Of a stretch of DNA of 35,534 nt, positions 24,146-30,750 are shown piece by piece. The number at the start of each line of letters is the position of its first letter. The stretch's first letter is position 1. The position numbers were made by a program, and so were the translations under genes. The notes under the pieces are model-generated. The model did no database searches. It saw only the letters and a list, made by a program, of their open reading frames with translations, and was not told where the DNA came from. Origin of the DNA: DASSTJ01 sp035707965 (GTDB taxonomy: Bacteria; Actinomycetota; Actinomycetes; Actinomycetales; Angustibacteraceae); the NCBI GenBank assembly GCA_035707965.1, contig DASSTJ010000053.1, positions 1-35,534 of the forward strand. Reading direction: 5' to 3'.

Positions 24146-24179
24146 GGCGACGGTGACTGCGAAGGCAGTCACCGTCGCC
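24146..24179. terminator. Perfect 15-bp hairpin between peptide gene and regulator gene
   Basis: GGCGACGGTGACTGC (24146-24160) and GCAGTCACCGTCGCC (24165-24179) pair perfectly around a GAAG loop. It lies 40 bases after the peptide stop and 58 bases before the regulator start, so it probably ends the peptide transcript. No T-run follows. Confidence 0.8.
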
Positions 24180-24219
24180 ACACTCTGCGACGAGCCGGAC
24201 CCCGTCGGTGGGCGAGCGG

Positions 24220-24366
24220 CTACTTGCAGCAGCCCGGGCCGATAGCGACGACCGTGGAGCTGCTGGCGGGTGCCGCCGCCGACCCGGCGACCGGCGCGGC
24301 GGCAGCAAGACCGGCCAGGACGGCGACGGTGAAGGAAGCAGCGACGAGACGGCGAAGAGCGGACAT
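24220..24366 (-). CDS. Small exported peptide ending in GPGCCK (48 residues)
   Basis: The ORF begins with ATG 24366 behind a textbook ribosome site, AAGGAGA, six bases away, which is why I trust such a short gene. It encodes a signal peptide (positive MSALRRL, then the hydrophobic core VAASFTVAVLAGLAAAA) with likely cleavage near AGSAAA. A short mature part follows, ending in STVVAIGPGCCK and TAG at 24222-24220. The mature piece would be only about 15-18 residues with a vicinal cysteine pair. It stands alone between the cysteine synthase fusion (same strand, 151 bases upstream) and the HTH-TPR regulator (same strand, 131 bases downstream). It may be a signalling peptide read by that regulator. 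I know no named family for it. Confidence 0.75.
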   Translation of the reverse strand: MSALRRLVAASFTVAVLAGLAAAAPVAGSAAAPASSSTVVAIGPGCCK

Positions 24367-24452
24367 GAGGTTCTCCTTGCGAGGTCGAAGTCATAGCGAA
24401 CGTGACCATGGTGGCAGTCCGGTGATGACTGTGACCCGCAGGTCCTCGGGTG

Positions 24453-24468
24453 ATTCGGAACAATTCGG
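24453..24468 (-). promoter_or_regulatory. Direct repeat of CCGAAT with 10-base period upstream of the peptide gene
   Basis: On the minus strand CCGAAT occurs twice, at 24468-24463 and 24458-24453, one helical turn apart and about 87-102 bases upstream of the peptide ATG. The spacing fits cooperative binding of a regulator on one DNA face. A weak -10 (TATGAC) lies nearer the gene. Confidence 0.35.
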
Positions 24469-24517
24469 GCAGCAGATGGAGCAGCGGCCGCGCTGTGGTG
24501 CCTCCGCGTGAGCCGGT

Positions 24518-25870
24518 CTAGCCCTTCTGCTCCTGCGTGGTGGGCAGTCCGGCTGCGATCCAGGCCGCCATCCCGCCGTCCACGTTCTTGACCGTCGTGT
24601 ACCCCTGCGCCTTGAGCAGGAGCTGGGCGTAGAGGGACCGCACGCCGCTGGCGCAGATCGTGACGATCGGGGTGTCGCGGTCGGCCGGTACGCCCGCCAG
24701 ACTCCCCTCCGACAGCTGGGGCAGCGGCAGCGTGACGCCGCCCTCGATGCTGACTACGGCGACCTCCCGCGGCTCGCGCACGTCGACGAGCACGGCGCCC
24801 TTGTCGATGAGGCGCTTGGCCTCCGCGACGTCGATGACGTCCGGACCGGTCTTGGCCAGAGCGGCGGCGTGCTCCAAATGGATGGAGAACGGGTTGGCCG
24901 GTGCGGCCGGGACCTGCTGCGAGGTACGGGGGAACAGGTCCGGGAGGTGCGCGCGGAACGACGAGGTGTACTTGAACGCCTGGTCGGGGAAGATCACCAC
25001 AGCGACGACACCCGGCTCGTCGGGGACGGCGCGCAGGGCGCCGGCGAGGGCGAGACCTGAGCTGGGGCCGGGCGTGAGGCTCTCTTCGGTGAAGAGTCGG
25101 CGGCACATGCCGTAGGCCTCGTCGTCGGCCACCTCGATGACGTCGTCGTACGCGTCGGGCGTGAAGAACTCGGTGACGGCGAGGGCGCGGCGGGAGCGGA
25201 CCCCGGGGATGTCGTGCCCTTCGGTGGGGTGCACCCCGATGACCTTGACGTCCGCCTTCTGCTGCTTGAGGAACCGGCCCGTCCCGGTGATCGTGCCGCA
25301 CGTGCCCAAGGAGGCGACGAAGTGAGTGACCTCGCCCTTGGTCTGGCGCCAGATCTCCGGACCCGTGGACCGGTAGTGCGCGTCCGGGTTGGCGCGGTTC
25401 GCGTACTGGTTGAGCTCGCGCCAGTCGGGCCGGTCGCCGAGCTCAGCAGCGCGTTGCATCGCTCCGTCCGGCTGGCCCGGCATGGGACACAGGTCGTCGT
25501 CGAGCTCGACGACGTCGGCACCGAACATCCGCAGCGCAGCGCGCTTCTCCTCGGGGACGGCGTTCGACATGACGGCCGAGAAGCCGAAGCGGTGGGCATT
25601 GGCCACCATGACCAGTCCCAGGCCGGTGTTGCCGGACGTCGGTTCGACCAGGTTGCTCAGCTGGTCCCCTCGTGCCAGAGCATCGCGGACCAGGTTCGCG
25701 GCGACCCGGTCCTTGACCGAGCCGAACGGGTTGTACCACTCCAGCTTGGCGAACACCCGGGCGAAGCGGAGTCCCGTCACCCGGGTGAGCTCCACCAGTG
25801 GCGTCGGGTTGTCCGCATCGGGCAGCAGGTCGAGCGTCGAGTCGTAGACACGCAGGCTGTGGTCGGTCAC
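24518..25870 (-). CDS. PLP-dependent cysteine synthase-like enzyme fused to a rhodanese domain
   Basis: The 450-residue protein joins two enzymes. Residues about 10-330 form a fold-type II PLP enzyme of the cysteine synthase/cystathionine beta-synthase group, with Lys53 in NPFGSVKDRVA as the PLP lysine, PTSGNTG as the substrate loop and SLGTCGTITGTG as the phosphate-binding loop. Residues about 350-450 form a rhodanese with the active cysteine Cys406 in CASGVRS. Such a fusion could make cysteine, or move sulfur from a persulfide onto the amino acid backbone. GTG 25870 follows AGAGGGA. A small His/Cys protein gene lies 16 bases upstream and is probably co-transcribed. The exact sulfur donor is unknown. 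Confidence 0.9.
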   Translation of the reverse strand: MTDHSLRVYDSTLDLLPDADNPTPLVELTRVTGLRFARVFAKLEWYNPFGSVKDRVAANLVRDALARGDQLSNLVEPTSGNTGLGLVMVANAHRFGFSAVMSNAVPEEKRAALRMFGADVVELDDDLCPMPGQPDGAMQRAAELGDRPDWRELNQYANRANPDAHYRSTGPEIWRQTKGEVTHFVASLGTCGTITGTGRFLKQQKADVKVIGVHPTEGHDIPGVRSRRALAVTEFFTPDAYDDVIEVADDEAYGMCRRLFTEESLTPGPSSGLALAGALRAVPDEPGVVAVVIFPDQAFKYTSSFRAHLPDLFPRTSQQVPAAPANPFSIHLEHAAALAKTGPDVIDVAEAKRLIDKGAVLVDVREPREVAVVSIEGGVTLPLPQLSEGSLAGVPADRDTPIVTICASGVRSLYAQLLLKAQGYTTVKNVDGGMAAWIAAGLPTTQEQKG

Positions 25871-25886
25871 GGGGATCCCTCTGTGG

Positions 25887-26189
25887 CTAGGCGACGGCGG
25901 CGCAGCCGCCGCGAGCGACGACGGCCTCGCACAACGACGCGGGCAGCACGTCGACACGGCCTGCCTGAGCGAAGGGAGCGGCGAACCGCTGGATGGCCTC
26001 CTGGTCGCTGGCCTCGGCGATCACGTACAGCGTGTGCTGCCCGTCGACGACGCCGTGGCCCTGCAGGGTGACGCCGTAGCGTGCGGCGTTCTCGGGCGCG
26101 AGGTGCGCCAGCAGCATGCCGGCTGCTTGAGGGTCCTGGGCAGGGCAGCGAGCGGGGTCGTGCTGGTGGTGCAGGACGAAGAGAGACAT
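25887..26189 (-). CDS. Small cytoplasmic protein with HHQHDxxxC motif, family uncertain
   Basis: This 100-residue protein has the alternating helix/strand feel of dimeric alpha/beta-barrel (YCII or DUF3303-like) proteins: SLFVLHHQHDPARCPAQD at the start, HTLYVIAEASDQEAIQRF in the middle and VDVLPASLCEAVV near the end, closing with RGGCAAVA. The His-rich start and three cysteines could bind a metal or carry sulfur. ATG 26189 has a GGAAG site eight bases away. Its stop is only 16 bases before the cysteine synthase-rhodanese fusion, so a shared role in sulfur metabolism is likely. I do not assign a reaction. Confidence 0.8.
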   Translation of the reverse strand: MSLFVLHHQHDPARCPAQDPQAAGMLLAHLAPENAARYGVTLQGHGVVDGQHTLYVIAEASDQEAIQRFAAPFAQAGRVDVLPASLCEAVVARGGCAAVA

Positions 26190-26542
26190 GGGTGGACTTC
26201 CGTTCGTTGGTGTGTCGAGATGCGCGTGCAGCACCGTCACGACTGACGCCGGCGATGGGCCCGCGGTACGCGCGAGCGGCAGCGACGCCAGGTAGGTGCG
26301 TGCAGCGGCGGACAGTCAGCGAACGGACGGACAACCGTCGGCGAGCACGTGGCACAGGTCGATCCACAACCGCGCGACCAAGGGAGTGCCCACGCGACCA
26401 GTAAAGCACTGCGACGCAAGGGTGCTACGCAGGGAAGTGCACCGCGGGTTCGGGTTTGGACGACGTCAATATCAGCAGCCATGGCGTCAAGGTCCCGTCA
26501 AGGCACCTCCTCGTGGTCTGCCGGTCGGGTGACGCTGACCGG
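26190..26542. other. Divergent intergenic region between the sulfur genes and kimA
   Basis: This 353-base spacer must hold promoters in both directions. It contains three CGTCAA boxes near kimA (listed separately) and AGCAC (26405-26409) facing GTGCT (26422-26426), a possible operator. I see no complete gene and no c-di-AMP riboswitch. Short frames here lack ribosome sites. Confidence 0.5.
26464..26503 (+). promoter_or_regulatory. Three CGTCAA boxes, a candidate response-regulator site
   Basis: CGTCAAGG occurs exactly at 26485-26492 and 26496-26503, a period of 11 bases. A third copy, CGTCAAT, starts at 26464, 21 bases before the middle one. Direct repeats with an 11-base period are typical for OmpR/PhoB-family regulators. 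The KdpE-like regulator encoded in the same operon is the obvious candidate to bind here. Confidence 0.55.
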
Positions 26543-28489
26543 GTGACTGCCATCTTGACCACGCCGAAGCGGCTGCTCGTCGGCCAGCCGCTGCGCTCCG
26601 AGCGCCTCGGTGAGACGCTGCTGCCCAAGAAGCTTGCCCTACCGGTGTTCTGCAGCGACCCGCTGTCGTCGAACGCGTACGCCACCGAAGAGATCCTGTT
26701 GGTTCTCGGGCTTGGAGGTGCAGCACTGCTGCGCCTGACCCCTTGGGTGGCGGTGGGTGTGGTGCTGCTGCTCGTCATCGTCGTGCTCTCCTACCGGCAG
26801 ACCTGCCACGCCTATCCCGGCGGTGGCGGCGCCTACGCTGTCAGCCGCGCGAACCTGGGCCCGAACGTGGCTCTGGTTGCGGCCAGCGCGTTGCTGGTCG
26901 ACTACGTGCTGACGGTCGCCGTGTCCGTGGCTGCCGGGGTGGCGAACATCGTCTCGGCGTTCCCGGGCCTCGCCACTCACTCGGTCGCGCTCAGCATCGG
27001 GTTCGTCGTCGCACTGGCGCTGATGAACCTGCGTGGTGTGCGCGAGTCGGGCACGGTGTTCGCCCTCCCTACGTACGGGTTCGTCGCATCGGTCCTGGTC
27101 ATGCTCGCGGTGGGCGGCTACCGCACCGTGATCGGTCATCCGCCGGTGGCGGAGTCGGCGCAGTTCGCGATCGTGCCGGCCGAGCACGTCTCCGGCCTGC
27201 TGCTCGTGGCGTTGGTCCTCCGGGCCTTCTCATCCGGGTGCACCGCCCTGACCGGGGTGGAAGCCGTCTCCAACGGCGTGCCGAACTTCAAGCAGCCGAA
27301 GTCGCGCAACGCCGCGCGGACCCTGGCCATCATGGGCGGCTTGACGGTCGTCATGTTCACGGGGATCACGGCCCTCGCGATGATCTCCCGCGTCCATGTG
27401 GCAGAGGACACCGCGCGTCTGGTCGGCGCGCCACCCGGGCACGAGCAGCCAACTGTGATCGCGCAGCTGGCTGATGCGGTGTTCACCCACCAGTCTGTCG
27501 GTTTCTACCTGGTGCAGGCATTCACCGCTGCGATCTTGGTGCTGGCGGCGAACACTGCGTTCAATGGCTTCCCGATCTTGGCGTCCATCCTGGGTGGGGA
27601 CGGGTACCTGCCTCGGCAGTTCCACCGCCGCGGAGACAGGTTGGTCTTCTCCAACGGAATCGTCGGTCTCGCCCTGCTCGCAGGCATGCTCATCGTTGCC
27701 TTCGACGCGTCGACCACTCGGCTGATCCAGCTGTACATCATCGGAGTGTTCGTCTCGTTCACCCTCAGCCAGCTCGGCATGGTCAAGCACTGGACCGCCG
27801 CGCTGCGCCGCGTGACAGGTCCGGAACGGGCGCACATGCTGCGCTCGCGAGTCGTCAACGCGCTGGGCGCAGCCACCACGGCGCTGGTTCTGGTCGTCGT
27901 CCTGCTGACCAAGTTCACTCACGGCGCGTACATCGTGGTGATCGCCATGCCGAGCGTCTTCCTGTTGATGAAGGCCATCCAGCGCCATTACACGCGGGTC
28001 ACGGACGAGCTCAGGCCTGGGCCGGCCGGGGTGGGCCTGCCGTCGCGCGTGCACGCCATCGTGCTGGTCTCGCAGCTGCACGCACCTTCTCTGCTGGCCC
28101 TGGCGTACGCGCGGGCCACCCGACCGTCCACACTCGTCGCACTCACCGTGCAGACCTCCCGGGAGGAGACGGCGGCCCTGCAGCAACAGTGGGTCGAGCG
28201 CGACGTGCCCGTCGACCTGGTGGTCCTGGACTCCCCCTACCGAGACGTGACCGGTCCGGCGTTGGACTACATCGGTCACCTGCGGCGCACGAGCCCACGA
28301 GACCTGGTCGCCGTCTTCATCCCGGAGTACGTGGTCGGGCCCTGGTGGGAGCATCTTCTGCACAACCAGTCCGCGTTGCGGTTGAAGACACGCCTGCTCT
28401 TCCGGCCCGGTGTCATGGTCACCAGCGTCCCCTGGCAGCTGCGCTCTGCCGACCTCGAGGCCCGCGAGCGTGCCACAGTCGGAGGATGA
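26543..28489 (+). CDS. kimA: KimA-like potassium importer (APC/KUP superfamily)
   Basis: The 648-residue protein has about twelve membrane helices and a cytosolic C-terminal domain of about 150 residues. Its N-terminus (KRLLVGQPLRSERLGE, then SDPLSSNAYATEEILLVLG) and the segments SYRQTCHAYPGGGGAYAVS and LLVDYVLTVAVSVAAG match KimA (YdaO) of Bacillus subtilis, a proton-coupled, high-affinity potassium importer, as far as I can align by eye. Downstream, with overlapping ATGA, come a KdpD-like kinase and a KdpE-like regulator, which supports potassium. GTG 26543 is preferred because the family N-terminus begins there; the frame is open upstream, but that part overlaps the CGTCAA boxes. The ribosome site is weak. 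An amino acid substrate is the main alternative. Confidence 0.85.
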   Translation: MTAILTTPKRLLVGQPLRSERLGETLLPKKLALPVFCSDPLSSNAYATEEILLVLGLGGAALLRLTPWVAVGVVLLLVIVVLSYRQTCHAYPGGGGAYAVSRANLGPNVALVAASALLVDYVLTVAVSVAAGVANIVSAFPGLATHSVALSIGFVVALALMNLRGVRESGTVFALPTYGFVASVLVMLAVGGYRTVIGHPPVAESAQFAIVPAEHVSGLLLVALVLRAFSSGCTALTGVEAVSNGVPNFKQPKSRNAARTLAIMGGLTVVMFTGITALAMISRVHVAEDTARLVGAPPGHEQPTVIAQLADAVFTHQSVGFYLVQAFTAAILVLAANTAFNGFPILASILGGDGYLPRQFHRRGDRLVFSNGIVGLALLAGMLIVAFDASTTRLIQLYIIGVFVSFTLSQLGMVKHWTAALRRVTGPERAHMLRSRVVNALGAATTALVLVVVLLTKFTHGAYIVVIAMPSVFLLMKAIQRHYTRVTDELRPGPAGVGLPSRVHAIVLVSQLHAPSLLALAYARATRPSTLVALTVQTSREETAALQQQWVERDVPVDLVVLDSPYRDVTGPALDYIGHLRRTSPRDLVAVFIPEYVVGPWWEHLLHNQSALRLKTRLLFRPGVMVTSVPWQLRSADLEARERATVGG

Positions 28490-29898
28490 GCAATGGCCGA
28501 CGTGGCGCGACGAGGTTGTCAGCGCGACGGCAGTGGACGGGCGCCCTGGTCGCGGTGATCGCGCTGCCCGCGCTGAGCGCCGTCCTCGGCGCACTGCGAG
28601 ATCTTCTCTCTCTCGGCAGCGTGCTGCTGCTGTACGTCGTCGCGGTCGTCGTCGTCTCTGCCGTCGGCGGCCTGGCGCCAGGGGTGCTGAGCGCAGTGGG
28701 CTCGTTCCTGCTGGCCAACTTCTTCCTCACGCCGCCGTACGGGACGCTCATGGTGGACAGCCGAGACTCGGTCATCTCGCTGCTCGTGTTCCTCGTCGTC
28801 ACCGTCGTCGTCAGCGCGTTGGTAGACATCAGCGCCAGGCAGCGCGCTCGAGCCGCCAGGACCGAGGCGGAGGCCAAGGCGCTCGGTCGCGTGGCGGCCG
28901 AGCCCTTGACCGGTCGCAGAGCTGACGACGTGCTCCGCGAGCTGGCCGCCACGTTCGGGCTGGACTCGGTGGAGCTGCGCAGCAGTGACCGCACACCGAC
29001 CATCCTCGCCAGCGTGGGCGAGCCGGTGAGCGGGCGCGGCAGCGTCACGGTTGATGCCGGCTCCGGCCGCGTCGTGGTGGCCGACGGCCGAGAGCTGTTT
29101 GCGGAGGACCGTCGCCTCCTGACGAGCCTCGCCCACGCGGCCAGCCGCGCGCAGGACGCCGAGTTGCTGGAGCGTCAGGCGGCGCGTGCGCGCGAGCTCG
29201 CCGAAGTCGATCGGCTGCAGTCCGCCCTCCTCGCCGCGGTGAGCCACGACCTTCGCACGCCCCTGTCCGGCATCAAGGCTGCCGTGACCACGTTGCGACA
29301 GGACGTCGTGCTCGCCGACGACGACCGTGCCGAGCTGCTGGCCACCGTCGAGGACTCCACTGACCGCCTCACCGACCTGGTGGCGAACCTGCTGGACCTC
29401 GGCCGGCTCCGGGCCGGTTCGTTGACGCTCGATCTGCAGCCGGTCCCGCTCGACGAGGTCGTGGGACGGGCGCTGCTCGACCGCCACCTGGCAGGTGTGC
29501 GCAACGAGGTGCCAGACGACCTGCCCTATGCCGTCGCGGACGCCGGACTCCTCGAACGCGTCGTCGCCAACCTCGTTGAGAACGCCCATCGGCACGCCGC
29601 GGGAGGGGCGGTGCAGGTGTGCGGCAGCGCCGGCTCAGGCGAGGTCTGCCTGGCCGTCGTGGATCACGGCGCCGGAGTCGCGGAGGCAGACTGGGAGCGC
29701 ATGTTCGAGCCGTTCCAGCGACTGGGCGACCCGACCAGCAGCGCGCACGCCGGGCTCGGACTGGCCATAGCCCGCGGGTTCACCGAAGCAATGGGTGGCA
29801 CGCTCAGACCAGCGCACACCGGCGGAGGCGGGCTGACCATGACCCTCACGCTGCCTCGCGCACCACGACCTCAGCGGCAACCCGTGAGTCTCGCGTGA
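28486..29898 (+). CDS. Short KdpD-like sensor histidine kinase (DUF4118 membrane domain)
   Basis: The 470-residue kinase has a four-helix membrane domain of the KdpD type (about 17-115; NFFLTPPYGTLMVDS is its hallmark), a GAF-like linker (about 125-235), a HisKA domain with His254 in AAVSHDLRTPLSG and a HATPase domain with the N-box VVANLVENAHRHA, VVDHGAGV and AGLGLAIARG. Full KdpD is about 900 residues and starts with cytosolic KdpD and Usp domains, which bind c-di-AMP or UDP-sugars. These are absent, so this is the C-terminal half standing as a complete gene with its own GGAGG site. It overlaps kimA and the regulator gene by four bases each. Confidence 0.92.
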   Translation: MSNGRRGATRLSARRQWTGALVAVIALPALSAVLGALRDLLSLGSVLLLYVVAVVVVSAVGGLAPGVLSAVGSFLLANFFLTPPYGTLMVDSRDSVISLLVFLVVTVVVSALVDISARQRARAARTEAEAKALGRVAAEPLTGRRADDVLRELAATFGLDSVELRSSDRTPTILASVGEPVSGRGSVTVDAGSGRVVVADGRELFAEDRRLLTSLAHAASRAQDAELLERQAARARELAEVDRLQSALLAAVSHDLRTPLSGIKAAVTTLRQDVVLADDDRAELLATVEDSTDRLTDLVANLLDLGRLRAGSLTLDLQPVPLDEVVGRALLDRHLAGVRNEVPDDLPYAVADAGLLERVVANLVENAHRHAAGGAVQVCGSAGSGEVCLAVVDHGAGVAEADWERMFEPFQRLGDPTSSAHAGLGLAIARGFTEAMGGTLRPAHTGGGGLTMTLTLPRAPRPQRQPVSLA

Positions 29899-30572
29899 CC
29901 CGCGTACTGGTGGTAGACGACGAGCCCGCCTTGGCCCGAGCCCTCGCCATCAACCTTCGGGCGCACGGGTACGACGTCGATGTCGCCAGCGACGGGAGGG
30001 GCGCCCTCGCTGCCGCGAGCACACGGCTCCCGGGTCTCGTCGTCCTCGACCTCGGCCTGCCCGACATGGACGGTGTCCAGGTCGTGGAAGGGATACGCGG
30101 GTGGTCGACCGTTCCCGTGCTGGTTCTGTCGGCGCGCCACGAGCAGGCCCAGAAGGTCGCCGCGCTCGATGCCGGCGCCGACGACTACATCACCAAACCG
30201 TTCGGCATGAACGAGCTCCTCGCTCGCGTGCGGGCTGCGCTGCGACGAGCCAGCCCGGCCGAGCCGCCCCTTGCTCGCGTGGTCACCGGCTCGTTCGTCG
30301 TCGACCTGGCGGCCCACACGGTAGTCGCAGGGGGGCGCGACGTGCGGCTCACTCCCACCGAGTGGCACCTGCTTGAAGTGCTGGTCCGCAACCCTGGCCG
30401 GCTCGTGCTGCAGCGACAGCTGCTCCAGGAGGTGTGGGGGCCGCAGTACGGCAATGAGTCGAACTACCTGCGTGTCTACGTCTCCCAGCTGCGACGCAAG
30501 CTCGAACCGGATCCCCCACGGCCCCGGCACATCATCACCGAACCGGGGGTCGGGTACCGCTTCGAGCCGTAG
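29895..30572 (+). CDS. KdpE-like response regulator (OmpR/PhoB family)
   Basis: The 225-residue regulator has a receiver domain (1-115) with acidic residues DDE at 8-10, the phospho-acceptor Asp52 in VLDLGLPDMDG and Lys101 in YITKPFG. A winged-helix DNA-binding domain follows (about 130-225; LTPTEWHLLEVLVRNPGRLV and SNYLRVYVSQLRRKLE). It resembles KdpE. GTG 29895 overlaps the kinase stop as GTGA. No kdpFABC genes are visible, so its target is probably the kimA promoter, where CGTCAA direct repeats lie. It ends just before a transposase scrap. Confidence 0.94.
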   Translation: MTRVLVVDDEPALARALAINLRAHGYDVDVASDGRGALAAASTRLPGLVVLDLGLPDMDGVQVVEGIRGWSTVPVLVLSARHEQAQKVAALDAGADDYITKPFGMNELLARVRAALRRASPAEPPLARVVTGSFVVDLAAHTVVAGGRDVRLTPTEWHLLEVLVRNPGRLVLQRQLLQEVWGPQYGNESNYLRVYVSQLRRKLEPDPPRPRHIITEPGVGYRFEP

Positions 30573-30585
30573 GTATTGTCGGCGC

Positions 30586-30723
30586 GCGGACCTGGACGAA
30601 CGAACGCCAGGGGATCCGCCCGATCCGTTCACAGCCCGCGACGACAAGGGCCTGGTACGGCACGCGTTCGCCGCCGATGCCGCCAACCAGCTGTGGCTGG
30701 CCGACACCGCCGAGGGCGTCTGA
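30586..30723 (+). pseudogene. Fragment of an IS3-family transposase (OrfB)
   Basis: The frame gives about 45 residues ending in KGLVRHAFAADAANQLWLAD, then TAEGV and a stop. IS3-family OrfB proteins have a closely similar stretch (FTADAPNQLWLTDITEH, just before EGKLYL) at the start of the DDE core. Only this piece is left: no terminal repeats, OrfA or catalytic DDE residues are visible. It sits exactly at the junction between the potassium module and the IclR-controlled operon. Confidence 0.65.
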
Positions 30724-30750
30724 GCAATCAGGCCTGACGCACCACGATGG

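Noticed and set aside
26190..26542. c-di-AMP riboswitch in front of the KimA-like gene
   Set aside because: None of the conserved riboswitch blocks I know could be found, and the region fits a protein-binding promoter better.
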